DNA of 64,000 nt, from positions 6,064,207 through 6,128,206 of the forward strand of contig JABACO010000018.1 in assembly GCA_013339895.1 (NCBI GenBank). The letters run 5' to 3'. The DNA comes from Ephydatia muelleri. Taxonomy: Eukaryota > Porifera > Demospongiae > Spongillida > Spongillidae. Below are positions 22,898 to 35,838 of this stretch, piece by piece; the first letter of the stretch is position 1, and each line of letters opens with the position of its first letter. The position numbers and the translations under genes were made by a program. Under the pieces are notes generated by a model. It was not told the DNA's origin and ran no database searches. It saw only the letters and a program-made list of their open reading frames with translations.

Positions 22898-23137
22898 AAA
22901 TTCAATACTGACTCATTATTGGAGCAGGATTGATATCACCCTTGGTAGACATTTTTAAATATAATTGGTTCAATGTTTTGAACCCAAACATGTGTACGCA
23001 ATATTGGATATAAAGTGTTGATCCAGTCATGATAGTAGTCTTGTGTCAAAAGTATTGACCCAATGCTGTTATTACAATACTGGACCAAGAGCATATGGGA
23101 CAGTTCACGCGAAAATATATATGGGATCGTTACCGCG
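22898..23137. other. upstream flank of the DUF288-like N-terminal exon
   Basis: No coding signal is visible. This is presumably the promoter side of the minus-strand gene; no clear motif stands out. Confidence 0.3.
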
Positions 23138-23490
23138 AAAAGGGACCTAGTGCATATTATAAAATTTATTATAAAAGTGCCTTATGTTTAAATCGCTGTA
23201 ACTCCCGAACGGTACACGCTATCGACTTCTTATTTTCAACACGTCATACTACACCATTTCAGTATGTAAATTTATATTTTGGCGTCTTGCACAAACTCTG
23301 TGCCGACGTTACGAGATCCGATAGCCCATGGGGTTCAAAAACGCCACATCTTCAGGTAGGAGCGTCCAAATCGTTTTAAATTCGGTGTGTACGTAGAGGG
23401 GTCCTGTCACTATTGAGTTGTTCTTTTCGTTAATTTTTACTTTATCCGTTACGGAGATATACCTGTGCAAAGTTAATGCACATTTCCAGC
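23138..23490 (+). repeat. dispersed repeat, second copy
   Basis: This is the uninterrupted counterpart of the repeat at 3085-3776 in opposite orientation, and it shows the retroelement-free junction (TATTATAAAATTTATTATAA). It encodes a short open frame by chance. Confidence 0.8.
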
Positions 23491-24949
23491 TCGATTCGCA
23501 CTTTTATTGCTGCAGCCCGCGTTCCATTCTCCCAATCCACAATAAATTTCGATAACTTTCTTTGTTCCGCCCATTCTCCACCCATACTCTGCCTAAAACG
23601 AAGCTAGCCGTTCGCAACACCCATGCAGCGACAATTCAAAGAAGAAGAAGAAGAAGACGTCTCGCTTGGCAAGACGATCGTACCAAATTAATGGATTGAG
23701 TCGAATGGTTAATTCTGCGCCTCCCACGTCGCAGATGGCCGAATTCAACATGGCTCGCGTAAGGCTATACATGTATTTGCTACGCACTTGCATCATCCTC
23801 TAGTCATGCAATAAAGCTTTCCTATTTACTGTAGCCCTTGCTAAAATTCTTGTCACACCCACTCAGCTACGCTTGCAATATCAACTTTCAGCTCACGCAT
23901 ACATGAACATCAGTGCACTCACTCATGCTGGCTCACACACCTTTATGCATTTGTGCACACACTTGCATTGTTGCGTATATAAACCTGTACACCATCGTAT
24001 GAAATATTCTTATGCACAACACTCACGAATACAGTACCAGTCTGATGATGATGACACACTCTCACACCACATGCACGTGCATTCTACCATTTAACTGGAT
24101 GCATTTTTGAGGGGGTTTATGTACTGAGCTTCTGTACTCTCTTAGTTTAATCCTTGGCATTGTTGCCTGTAGAAGCATTCCTTATAACAATTCCTCTCTG
24201 TGCAGGCTGAGTTTCCCATATAGATGGTTCTTCATATACATGACATAGAGCCCTCACATATACATAGGTATGTGGCGACATATAGGATTGGCCCACTGTA
24301 CGTGCATCATGTCCCCAAAGGATTGGTCCTCTATGTGTGCATAGTTACCATAGGATTGATCATTTGTACGTACATCATGTCTTCATAGTCCTCTAGAGGT
24401 ACACATACATTGTACATGTTGCAAAGAATAACTATATTTTACTGCAACATGTGTAAAGTTTTTTAAAAGTTCCTACGCACTCACATCATCTTTCTCTGGT
24501 CAGTGGAGAAACGTGTAATAAAGCTTTCCTATTTGTTGTATTGCTCACCTGCTCATCTTTATACCTCCCTCCCCCACTCAGCTATGTGGCATCTGTACCA
24601 CTTCACAGTAACTTTGGTCTCCTGTTGCTCACACAATTTTCAGCTCACACAGAGTACATGAATTTGCCCTAAGGTAGAGTTTAGGTACAGGTGTAGTTTA
24701 ATGCACATCACCAGTCTATGTCATAGTATTACTAAGCGTTCTATGGGTACTAGGTACAGTGCATGTCCGCTGCTATGGCTGAGATGTAAGCATATGTTTC
24801 TACAGATGCATTCAATGAATGATCCTAACCAATCCTAAGCTTGGCATTAGTGCTCAATGCAGGGTGTCTTACCCCTAAAACCCTTATCCAATCAAAAATC
24901 ATCCCAAACTCATGTTCACAGGTTTGCATCCATATAAAAGTAATTTCAT

Positions 24950-25500
24950 GTGTGCAGCACTCCAGTCATAGCCTTGACTATGGCTCAGTTGACCAACTCC
25001 TTCCCCTATTAGATGACGGGTTGCTAGTTGGCCAGGTGGCTAAGAAGGACAGCACCAGGCGACAGGTCTCAGTTCTCAGCTCCGGGATGGAAGCCTGGAA
25101 CATATTGCATTCAGATTGCGCCCAAACTGCTCTTGAGCTGGTGAAGTACCAACACATCATCTGCCAGCTCTTCGCACCCAACGGCAGCGGCCTTGAGGTA
25201 TGACAGCTCTTTTGGCAGGCCGCAGCTATGGACAAGCTGCATAACCTCCTCTGGGATGTGTTGAAGGAGGACATGCTCATGTGGTGTGTCACACATCAGC
25301 CCTTTCATGCATGGCAACAGCCAGTTCCAAGCAGGCTCACCACCACACCAGCAGGCACTACTCCACCATCTGGTGCACACGGAGCGAGCCACCCACAGGT
25401 GCTGGGTCCCAGGCTGTGGTGGAGAGCACTCTGCCAAGGCCTGGCCATGTGCTGCACCAGTGGCCCCGTGATCTCCAGAGAGTTCACACCACTCTATGAC
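24950..25500 (+). pseudogene. gag-like fragment of a retroelement
   Basis: In plus-strand frames, LLDDGLLVGQVAKKDST and SSGMEAWNILHSDCAQTALE with LVKYQHIICQLFA are followed, after a stop, by DKLHNLLWDVLKEDMLMWCV and a Cys/His knuckle CWVPGCGGEHSAKAWP. The order (W-x-AW-x, ELVKYQ, DVLKED, C-x3-C-x3-H) resembles capsid-like ORFs of retroelements that I associate with sponge and cnidarian genomes. Stops and frame changes mark it as dead. Confidence 0.5.
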
Positions 25501-25935
25501 CAGTGAACTCACACCACTCTACGACCAGCGAGCTCACACCACTCTACGACCAGAGAGCTCACACCACTCTATGACCAGTGAGCTCACACCATTCTACGAC
25601 CAGCGAGCTCACACCACTCTACGACCAGCAAGCTCACACCATTCTATGACCAGCAAGCTCACACCATTCTACGACTAGCGAGCTCACACCACTCTACAAA
25701 CAGCGAGCTCACACCATTCTACGACTAGCAAGCTCACACCACTCTACGACCAGCGAGCTCACACCACTCTACGACCAGCGAACTCACACCACTCTATGAC
25801 CAGTGGAATTCACACCACTCTACGACCAGTGGAACTCACACCACTCTATCACTCTATGACCAGCGAGCTCACACCATTCTACGACTAGCAAGCTCACACC
25901 ACTCTACAAACAGTGAGCTCACACCACTCTACGAC
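25490..25935. repeat. 25-nt minisatellite, about 17 copies
   Basis: The units are GAGCTCACACCACTCTACGA plus CCAGC, with frequent CTACGACTAGC and CTATGACCAGT variants. The array directly follows the gag-like fragment, whose last bases resemble the unit. Confidence 0.95.
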
Positions 25936-26439
25936 ACTCTAACTTTAACCACAACTTACGCCTTCACCCTGACAAGGCCTGGGTTACCTGGCTGCTTGAC
26001 GGCATTGGCATACACTGACTCTGTTTCTCCGCTTAAATCATGCAACCTATTCACAACATACACACAAATCCACACACATACACACACATACACACACACA
26101 CACACACTACACTTACACATACAGTGTATATACATGTGGCACAAACAATAACACTCTAATGATGGTACACTGAATGTGTTCTCTGCACATGTATTCTTGA
26201 TCTATTCTATTGAACAGCTCATGAGGGACATACATGTAGGTACACATCACGTACACTGTAGTGTCCCATAGGACTGGTCCTTTGTACATACATCATATCC
26301 CAATAGGACTGCTTGAGACAATTAAAGAGAATAGAGGACAAGTCATAAGGGATTCCATGGGTCAGCATGTAAGAGGCTTTTTTATTTTTTATGTTTTTCT
26401 TAGAGAGGTACAGAGTTGGATAATGTTTAACTTGCTACT

Positions 26440-26902
26440 TATGTCTGTGTAAACCTACCACGGGCCCTGACCTACCAGGATAGGGTAGCTACAATAAAAT
26501 TAATTGCCACAGTCCATGCAGGAACCATGCAGGACCATCGCCCTTCAAAAATAAACTTTACATGCGTGGTGCACCGTGAAGAGGCAGCACACAGTGTTGC
26601 AGGTCACACTAGTTGTATGCAGGGAATGAAGTGAGTGTTCAAGTACTCCTAGAAGGGTATATAGCAAGAGCGGAATGGGAAGCACAATACTTTGTACTAA
26701 TTGTGAGAAGGCCATGCCAGGAACAGTGGAGTGCAATAACACTCGTTGAATTCCCTGCATTCAAACTTATTTACTAGTGATGCAACATTGTACTGTTGGC
26801 CTGTAAGGTTAGACTGTTACCTTTGGCGATGAATATTATTGACCTACCTATCATTGCAGATTGTGGTGGGTCAGGGCCCGTGGTAAGTTTACACAGACAT
26901 AC
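26440..26902. mobile_element. MITE with 37-nt terminal inverted repeats
   Basis: The ends are TATGTCTGTGTAAACCTACC (then ACGGGCCCTGACCTACCA) and the inverted TGGTGGGTCAGGGCCCGTGG at 26865 onward. The interior is non-coding. Confidence 0.8.
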
Positions 26903-27243
26903 CTTAGCAAGCTAGTAAACAATTTCATTATTCTGCTGTTGCCAGACTCCCAAACGCTTTTACAGGTGAAACATAGAGTGCTCGATGGTGAGTGTAACTG
27001 AGGGGAAAAGTATACTTTTAGAGAAGACTACAAGCAACAATGTAGAGGAAAACCACAGTAGTGAGTATGAAAGCAGGGTGCAGAAATTGAGAATAGAATC
27101 AGTTGCCTCTTAATCTGTTCATCAAATAGAATGCTGTGCAGAGGAAACGTTCAGAGAGGCAGACCTTACACTTGAATGTATTTGGATGTACCATCATTAT
27201 TAGTGTGTTATAATGTTGCCATATGTGTCACGGTGCATAAGTG

Positions 27244-27245
<2 letters not shown>

Positions 27246-27293
<48 letters not shown>
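27246..27293. repeat. (GT)n microsatellite
   Basis: About 24 GT dinucleotides, with a shorter GT tract following at about 27305-27321. Confidence 0.95.
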
Positions 27294-27295
<2 letters not shown>

Positions 27296-28329
27296 CTGTT
27301 ACCTGTGTGTGTGTGTGTGTGCAAGTGATGTGCTCAACAATTGTACAGTGCTATTTGCACAACGTATACACATGCATAAGGGTGTGTGAACCAGTATGAG
27401 GGCATGTTCACGCACTCCATATGGTGCGGGCAAAACGAGACTTGAAGTCAGCATAAGCAGCAATAGTTGAGGTATAAAGAATGATGAGAAGTTGAGCAAG
27501 TTGAGCAAGCATTTTGCAGAATAAGAAAGCTTTGTTACACACTTCTCTACTAGAGAAAGATTATGTGAGTGCATAGGAATATATAGGCATGTTGCGGTAA
27601 AAATTGTGTTATTCTTTGCACATGCATGTATACAGTGATGTACAGTGTATGCAAGCACAAAGGACCAAACCAATGGGACACAGAGGATCAATATACAGGG
27701 ACAAAATGTACATACAAAGGACCAATCATATGGGCCTATGGGGACACAATGCATGTACAAAAGAATAATCCTATAGGGACATGAGGTACCTGTGTACAAA
27801 GGACTAACCCTACGGGGATCAGATGTGCAAATAGAGGACCAATCCTATGAGCACACGATGCATGTACAGTCGTCCAATCCTATGGGACACTGCATGTAGC
27901 TACACGTACTTATGTACATGTGAGAGCTCTATGTCAGGTACGAAGAACCATTTATATGGGAAACCCAGCCTGCACAAAGAGGAGTTGTTATAAGGAATGC
28001 TTTGGCAACAATGCAGGGGAAAAACTAAGAGAGTGGTACAGAAGCTCAGTACATAAACCCACTCAAAAATGCACACAGTTAAATGAAATAGATCCCGTGC
28101 ATGTGACAAAGTGTGGTGTGAGAGTGTGTCATCATCATCAGACTGGTTTATTGTGTGCCACATGTACTGTACGTGAGTGTTGTGCATAAGAATATGCCAT
28201 ACGATGGTGTACAGGTTTAAATACGCAACAATTCAAGTGTGTGCACAAGTGCAGGAGACTGTGTGAGCCAGCATGGGTGCATGTTCATGTATTATGCATG
28301 AGCTGAAAATTGTATATACAACCAATGTC

Positions 28330-28771
28330 ATTGGGCTATTCCATAAAATAATTGTACACCCCTACTGATGACCAAAAAAGTTGTCCAGAGGGGGTCCAAT
28401 GGTAATGTCCTAGGGGGATGTTCTATCGCAGTGAGATGTGTCCAGAGGGGGGTCCAATGGCAATGATGGCAATGTCCTAGGGGTGTCGCACAGTGAGATG
28501 TGTCCGGATGGGTTTCAAAGGTAATGCTCTAGGGGGTATCCTACATCAGGATGTGTCCAGAGGGGGTTCAGTGGTAATGTCCTAGGGGGGTGTCCTACAT
28601 TGAGATGTGTCCAGAGGGGGTTCAATGGTAATGTACAGGGAAGTGTGTCCAGAGGGGGTCCAAAATAAATGTCTTGGGGGGGGGTATGGTGTAGAGGCTT
28701 TATGTCCTGGGGGGATACCTTGATATTAGTCATCAGTAGGGGTGTACAATTATATTATGGAATAGCCCAAT
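28330..28771. mobile_element. MITE carrying a G-rich internal repeat
   Basis: Terminal inverted repeats of about 43 nt begin ATTGGGCTATTCCATAA on both sides. The interior is a degenerate tandem repeat built on GTGTCCAGAGGGGGTTCAAT and GGTAATGTCCTAGGGGG, so the inside is strongly G-rich on one strand. Confidence 0.8.
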
Positions 28772-28779
28772 ACTTTTCG

Positions 28780-29790
28780 CATAGCTTCCCCACCTGTGCA
28801 TTGCTGTACTTGTTATACATGTAGGTGGTTCCTCATGTCAGTGAGGAAGGACCTGTGCAGGTTCCTCCACGTCCCAGCTTTTTCATTCACGAACCACCAC
28901 CAAATGATTCAGGACACCCTTCATCAATTGACATAGAATCAACAGATTTTGAAGACAATTTAGAGATAGGTATGTTATGTACCGTGTATAACATTTAGGC
29001 TTTTAGTCCTACTAAATTATCTGTGTGCTTAGATGTTTTAATTTCAAGTCATCACACGGCAGAACCAGATTTCAGACCATTTTCATCCAGAATTGATGCC
29101 ATGGCTTATTTAATTGTTCACAGTCCACGTCCAATGGCAGGTACTGTATATTGAAGAGTTATCCCTATCTACGGGCTTATCTTTAGGGCGAGTTAAACCT
29201 AAAGTTCATCTTCTATACACTAAGGCAATTGCAGCCTTCCCTTCCAAGTGTATCACTGATGAGGCGTTTTAGGTGCCAGGGTTTTTACCACCTCAAAGGG
29301 TATGTATATTATAACCGAAAATGTATTGTATCACAGTCTATATCGACCTTCTAGTATTGCACTGCCAAGGGCATACCATACTACATAAACACTCTAAAGA
29401 TGTGCCTGGCCGCTCCACACATTGTGAACATTCTCTCCCATTTCCCTGTTAAGCCCAAGGGTTGTATAAGGTATGTCCACTGCAGTAAAGATATGCTTAA
29501 CTGGATTGATCTTATCAGGGAGGTGTTCCATGCATTACGGTGGAGGAATGATGAGAGATATCATTCACCTATGTGTGCATCACCTGTTGGCAATGTGTTT
29601 GTGAAAGATTTTGTGGAGTTTATGGTTACTGGGAAGAAAGTCACAGGTCGTGTTCACGACTTCAAATGTTTAGAAGAGAAAGTGGAAGTTTTTGTTAATG
29701 TAGAGGCTCTTGAGCACTATCCAAACCAATGTGGCTTAGTTAAATTGCTAGTTTTATTTAATGTATTGGCTAATAATAAAAATTTTTAAA
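28780..29790 (+). pseudogene. unclassified multi-exon transposon-like relict
   Basis: Open segments separated by short introns read VPPRPSFFIHEPPPNDSGHP (about 28870), HHTAEPDFRPFSSRIDAMAY (about 29050), then from 29400 HIVNILSHFPVKPKGCIRYV, FHALRWRNDERYHSPM and GNVFVKDFVEFMVTGKK. I do not recognise the family. One stop interrupts it near 29271. Confidence 0.3.
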
Positions 29791-29830
29791 TTGCCTTTAG
29801 CCGTTGCAATTAACTTGACATGCGAACACA

Positions 29831-29836
29831 TTTATT
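29831..29836 (-). terminator. AATAAA polyadenylation signal of TRPML copy 1
   Basis: AATAAA on the minus strand lies about 75 nt after the TGA of TRPML copy 1, at the expected place for cleavage and polyadenylation. Confidence 0.7.
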
Positions 29837-29908
29837 CAACAATACTCAGCACCAGTACACACAGCATGCCCTCTCTTTAGCCGTAACTTCAGGCAATAAC
29901 TGTAAATT

Positions 29909-32900
29909 TCAGAGATAATCTCCGTAAGTGTTGCTTTGATCAGACACTTTGACTTCACATGGCGGTTCCTGCCGCTTGACAACCTCAGGACTAACATACC
30001 TGCAAGGGAAGATGACTCATCACTCACTCTAGAGCCCTTACTACCCTTGCATCTCTTACAATGCTGTGGGGATGACATCTTTGAGAGCCACACCTCCTGG
30101 CATTAGAGGGCCAGAGAACACAAACTTTTGGACTTCATCCTTCAGGTGAGGTTCCTGCAACTGCGGGACAGAGAATGGGAAGACACAGTACAACTGTCTT
30201 GTTCAGGTTCTTAGAGAAATGATGCAAGGTGGAAAATTATGGAATGGAATCTCTTGATCATAAGGCGTATGCCAGGAAGATTTCCATGCACCTCAATCTA
30301 TGCATCAGCTGACATTTCACATTTGGAATTGTGGGAGCAAGCTACAATAGTATGTCTTGAAAATCTCGTAGGATCTCCCGCAATCAACCAAAATGAACCA
30401 GAAGTAGAAATAAGAGAGCATTCCAAAACAACTTTCAGAAGTTTGTTGTTAACCCTTCACAGTAGTGGAGATTTAGGGGGAAGGGGTAAAGGGGTTTTTT
30501 TTAGGTTATTTTTGGATATTGTTTTCCCTTTGTATATTCTTCATCATTTTGGGCTCAATCAAACTATAGATGCCTGTAGTAATGTGGCCGGACCCTGGAT
30601 CTAACCCTATGAACCATGTAGTTTATTCATCTTATTTTAACGTACCACTAAACAGCTGAATGGATCTAACCAAGAATATGCAATGAAAACATTTATTGCA
30701 CATGTCCAGGCCGAGTTAGGGGGTGGGGTCTTCATGGTACTTACCCTCTGTAGGTTTTTTGACATGGTATCTAAAACTTTTTTTACCCTCAATGATGAGT
30801 AATTAATACACATGGCTGATTTGTTAAATAGTTCTATTTCATTAGTTGACTATTCTATTAGACAACTTATAAACTTTCCCCTTGTTTAGTTAAAAATTTG
30901 AACAGCCATACATGAGTGAGGCATTACACAACATGTGCATATGACATGTACACAGTAATCTAGATGCAGATGAACACATACTTGAGACTCCTCATATGAC
31001 TGGATGATCAGTGACACAAAGAGATTCAGAATGGCGTAGATGAAGAGTATCAGAAAAACGGGTGAAGAAGATTTGACTGAATATGAAGATGCCTTTATTA
31101 TCATACGTGGTCATCCCAGTGAAGGTGTTCCAGAGGTCATCACCATTGAGCGTGGAGAAGAGGGTGTAGAATGACACATCGTAGTCCGAAAACTGCAAAA
31201 TTAACATCATATGCGTAGAGGGAAGTAAGCCAGAAATATAGATAAGAGGTAGGCATAACTATGATGCACATTAATTATTAAAATTTGTCAATAAACCAAG
31301 CATTGTCATTGCGGCCATGTGCACACTGCTGCATAAAGTAGTCATTGCACTTACCTTGTAATGAAATGGCCCTAGGACTGCCCATCCACACAACATGAAA
31401 GACATGAACAGTATTCCAACACACACCAAGAACTTCACTAGCCGGGGGAAGGCAACATCTAATGCACAGGACAGCATCTGAGAGGAAGGCAACATCTAAT
31501 GCACAGGATAGCATCTGAGAGGAAGGTAACATCTAATGCACAGGACAGCATCTGAGAGGAAGGTAACATCTAATGCACAGGACAGCATCTGAGAGGAAGG
31601 TAACATCTAATGCACAGGACAGCATCTGAGAGGAAGGTAACATCTAATGCACAGGACAGCATCTGAGAGGAAGGTAACATCTAATGCACAGGACAGCATC
31701 TGAGGGGAAGGTAACATCTAATGCACAGGACAGCATCTGAGAGGAAGGTAACATCTAATGCACAGGACAGCATCTGAGAGGAAGGTAACATCTAATGCAC
31801 AGGACAGCATCTGAGAGGAAGGCAACATCTAATGCACAGGACAGCATCTGAGAGGAAGGTAACATCTAATGCACAGGACAGCATCTGAGAGGAAGGTAAC
31901 ATCTAATGCACAGGACAGCATCTGAGGGGAAGGTAACATCTAATGCACAGGACAGCATCTGAGAGGAAGGCAACATCTAATGCACAGGATAGCATCTGAG
32001 AGGAAGGTAACATCTAATGCACAGGACAGCATCTGAGAGGAAGGCAACATCTAATGCACAGGACAGCATCTGAGAGGAAGGCAACATCTAATGCACAGGA
32101 TAGCATCTGAGAGGAAGGTAACATCTAATGCACAGGACAGCATCTGAGAGGAAGGTAACATCTAATGCACAGGACAGCATCTGAGAGGAAGGCAATTCCT
32201 TTCAAGTTTATAATCTTTTGAACAGTTTTTTCTACTCCAAGTCAAATCTAATGTTACAGCATGCGAGCAGAGATGTTGTTGAGATCTTATTCTTACATTG
32301 AACTGTTTGAAATAGCTGGTGTACCGCAGTATGACAGCTGCTTGAAGAACAGTACCTATTCCAAGCAAGATCCGTACAGTTTCTATATGACTTAGCTGGA
32401 AAAGAAAACAGATGGACTGAAGGGTTAATGACAAGACATTATGACCCTCACCATATCACATGTATGAAGGAGGTCAAAGAGGAAGTTTATTATTGTACCA
32501 GGTAGAATGACAAGGTCACTGATAATGTTGATGAAATGCCAGTACTCGAAGAGGGGAGCTCGCTGTGACCAGGTCAGTGGTAGATTGAGGTGTTGGTGGT
32601 AGAACCTCCCCATGGCCTAGAGAGATTAGATGTCAGTACAATGGAGAGAGAAGAAAAAAGGATGCAGAAGAGGGAGGGAGGAGGGAGGGGGAGGGAGTGA
32701 GGGAGGGAGGGAGTGAGGAGGGTGGGGGAGGGGGAGGGAGGAGGGAGGGAGGAAGGAGGGAGGGAGGAAGAGGGAGGGAGGGAAGGAGGGAGGAAGTGAG
32801 GAAGGGAGGGAGGGAGGAGGAAGGGTGGGAGGAGGGAGGAAGGAAGGAGGGAGGAAGGAGGGAGGGAGGAGGGAGGGAGGAAGGAGGGAGGAAGGAGGGA

Positions 32901-34314
32901 GGAAGGAAGGAGGGAGGAAGGAGGGAGGGATAGTGGGAAGAAGAGAGGGAGGGAAATATACCTGACCTTGGCTAATTTGCAAGACTTTCTCAGAGCATTA
33001 AGGGCCAAGACAAGTGATATGACACACAACACGAACACAACAAAACAAAAAAATGTTTCAGTGTTCCACCCTATTGGGGAGGAGAGTGCATGGCATCAAG
33101 TAGGGTGACAACCAGAACCAGTGAGTTATGGTAAATTATTTGTGGAGGCATATTGTAACACAAGATGATATTAATTGATATTCACATATTTTTAAGGAAT
33201 ACGGCATGCTTAGAAGCAATTAACTTCAGTTTGTTATTAAGTGCAGAAGTTAGTAACTTCTATTCACAAATTGCCACACCAGTAGTCATTATAGGACTGA
33301 CAAATGATTTTGAAAAGCTAAAAGTCTTATATTGTGGCATGAGTCTGCAAAAGAAAATCATCAATCACTTTGATTTTGTGGTGTGGTGGAGGGAAAGGGG
33401 TGCAAAGATATGCAGTTGTTGTCCTATTTGTGTGGAGGATGCTTGAATTGTGCTGCATTTGTAGGACCACAAATTAACTCCTGCTCTCTACACACTGGAG
33501 GATTCCTCTGGCTACTAAATTGCAGCTGTCTAATTGTCACCCACATAGTTTCTTCAGATGCCTCCAAGATCTATCCCCACTTAGCAGCCCACTTAATATT
33601 GCACACTGCAGTGAGGATTGACAACCAGCATCAAATGTTTGCTGTGTTGCCTTCTCTGAGGTACGAACCAATGATCCTCGTGGTTGACAGATGCTTACGT
33701 TTGAATATTTATGCACATACTGGCCACATATAGACTTTGACATTGTCCAGTATTTTCTAGCAATGCCCCTCACATTACTTTTACACACTAGGTCTCACGT
33801 TTGTCATGCAATACCTTCGTAGGAAGGAATACAGTTTTTGCCTGCACTTTGATAAGGCATTTGGTCATCACATTCAGTGCACTGTTGAGCAGCAAGCAGT
33901 GTTAGCTGTAGCCTCCCTCCACCTTCTGACACCACAGACAGCTGGTCAAAAGGGTGACAGTTATTTTTTGTGGGTTATTCGATAGTTTCATGGCATTGAA
34001 TACACAATGCAACTGTTGCAATGATTATACATATCAACACTAGCTTGATGGCCTCATCGTTTCACCTGTGCTTACCTTGATGGTGATGCCGAAACATTGT
34101 ACCCATTCCGGCTGTAGCATCCGAACATTTGTGAGAAAAAATCTGACCTCCATTGACTTTAGCCTATCCACAAGACAAATAACTGAAGGCCACACAAAAT
34201 TACCTCTCACATACACACAAAACACTGCATGGCACATAGCATAAGTTTTGTGTGCTAAACATACAATAATGTAGACAAACATTTTACCATATTTCTATGT
34301 CACAATTATGCTTA

Positions 34315-34347
<33 letters not shown>

Positions 34348-35419
34348 TTTACAGAAGGCATATACCAGATTATGGTGCAATATGATGAATGGACCCGTTT
34401 TACCACTTTTGAATATGAAATGATGGCTATACAACATACTTACATATCAAATCATACAATACATGTACATACCTTTGGAAGCAATCCTCCCTACCGCACA
34501 TGCCAAGAAACTGTTGAAAAATAGATTTACTTCCATCTGGTGTCAGAGTTGAATATGCTAGAACAAAAGTGGTCATTATGGAATCACGCCTGCTTCACAG
34601 ATGTCCTAACACTGTCCATGTTTCAACCACTACTCACTTGTATTCGGAGCTCCATTGCATTGGAATGGTTTCTGCACAGTACATAGAACACCTTGTGAGT
34701 ACTGGGTGAGGGAGATCTCAATCGGACGAACTGTTCCATTTTCACCATAAGAGTAGTTGTATGCCCCCAGCAAGGTGGACAAGTTAGGAAACAGCTGCAT
34801 ACACAAGGGCGCAAGGCACACACTGTGACGCTACAATTCAATCACTTCTGATCTGTCTAACATACAATGTTGTCCACTCTGTCAAAAATGTACTCAAGGT
34901 CGCTTGCTGTATACAGGTTGTATGTGTAAGTGTTGTAGGGGTTTCCCCTGATCTTGGGCACAATGTGAGGGTTAGTTTGACACAGTAGATTGGAAAACAC
35001 ATCTTGTATCTCTCCTTGAAAATTGGAGTAGTTGCTAACTGGGTCTTCTACCAGCAAGGCCACCTGGTTGGTCAATAGACGCAGGGTTGGCATGAGTGTG
35101 TCCCATGATTGGTGCTCACCTGCACGACAAGAGCAGCCATTTTGAGGAGCTCGACAATCATTTTGTATGGGGGACGGGCGTGGTCTGCCCTCCATCTCAC
35201 AATTGGGTTGCTGATGTGGTAAAAAATGCTAGTTTTCAACTGCGCCTCTTCACTGCTTTGCAACTGCGCCTCTTCACTGCTTTGCAACTGCGGATCTGTC
35301 TTTGGATTTCTGCTAGTACTGCTGCTCGGCAATGTTCCGTAAGAGGCTTTTGCTTGAGAAAGAAGGTGCTGTGTGATTGTGATATTGGAGGTTGGTGTGG
35401 CTGTGTTGTGTGTTGCCAA
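29909..35419 (-). CDS. mucolipin (TRPML) channel, tandem copy 1
   Basis: Thirteen exons, high to low coordinates: 35419-35120, 35063-34866, 34794-34638, 34557-34473, 34163-34076, 33941-33815, 33070-32967, 32616-32452, 32395-32297, 31477-31355, 31192-30982, 30160-30060, 29999-29909. They encode about 615 residues. TM1 spans exons 1 and 2; exons 2-6 form the large lumenal domain (glycosylation-type NLS and NYS sites, Cys pairs). TM2 is in exon 7 and TM3 in exon 8 (EYWHFINIISD, matching the NGWYIxxIISD region). TM4 is in exon 9, TM5 in exon 10, and the pore and TM6 in exon 11 with LFSTLNGDDLWNTF (NGDD filter). TRPML channels release Ca2+ and other cations from lysosomes and endosomes. As written, exon 11 has one extra base in the GGG at 31060-31062 (plus strand), shifting the frame just before TM6. 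A 27-nt in-frame duplication lies in exon 1 (QSSEEAQL repeated). Confidence 0.9.
31478..32190. repeat. 37-nt minisatellite containing a splice acceptor
   Basis: About 19 units. On the coding (minus) strand each reads ATGCTGTCCTGTGCATTAGA then TGTTACCTTCCTCTCAG. The first 24 nt equal the start of TRPML copy 1 exon 10, and the last 11 nt equal the acceptor in front of it. The array fills the exon 10-proximal part of intron 9. Confidence 0.95.
32640..32955. repeat. purine-rich (GGGAGGA/GGAA)n array
   Basis: A degenerate polypurine tract on the plus strand in intron 7 of TRPML copy 1. It ends about 12 bp from exon 7 and produces meaningless Pro/Ser or Gly/Arg frames. Confidence 0.9.
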
Positions 35420-35838
35420 ACCTTTACAAACGTAAATGGGTCATTCCATTTCAGATGAAAACACTTTTGACACCTATATTTATGTTATAGGTCAAATACT
35501 ACAAGGTGATTTTAACCACAAATGGAAACAAAGAAAATTTAATTATTTCTTGGCTTATAAACAAGCTCTTTGAAAAGAAAACTGGAATTCTTTTTTTCCA
35601 GCGATTTTAGTTTATTTTTGTTGAGATCAAACATCAACTGGGATCACAACGGGTCTTTGATGTGGTGTATATTATGCACAAAATGATGGATTTCATTTTA
35701 TTTGCCTTGAATTTAACTAATAGTATGTCCATTCCTCCAGTACTTGTACTGAAGGCAATAGGTGGCTTTGAGGATACTATTCAAAGCGGCATAACGCAAT
35801 TCATTATTTTATGCATAAGGTCTACTTGTCACTTGAGA

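Larger units (their letters stand above)
23785..28325. repeat. large inverted-repeat complex
   Basis: About 23870-24530 read forward matches about 27540-28320 read in reverse complement over several hundred bases. Shared blocks include CTCACACACTTGCATTGTTGCG-type sequence, ACCTGTACACCATCGTATG, CAGTCTGATGATGATGACAC and AAAGCTTTCCTATT. Part of the left arm is itself directly duplicated (about 23785-23910 and 24470-24660). Degenerate units like CATAGGATTGGTCCTTTGTA repeat in both arms and near 26270. The centre holds a gag-like fragment, a minisatellite and a MITE. Confidence 0.75.

Noticed and set aside
25111..25512. 133-codon minus-strand ORF
   Set aside because: It is antisense to the gag-like fragment, whose plus-strand motifs (ELVKYQ, Cys/His knuckle) are more convincing.
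30239..30604. 121-codon plus-strand ORF in TRPML copy 1 intron 11
   Set aside because: No family match or splice context, and it is antisense inside an intron.
31478..32190. Regular direct repeats resembling a CRISPR array
   Set aside because: There are no variable spacers and no cas genes, the genome is eukaryotic, and the unit is a pure tandem repeat. The same applies to the arrays at 37300, 44310 and 61106.
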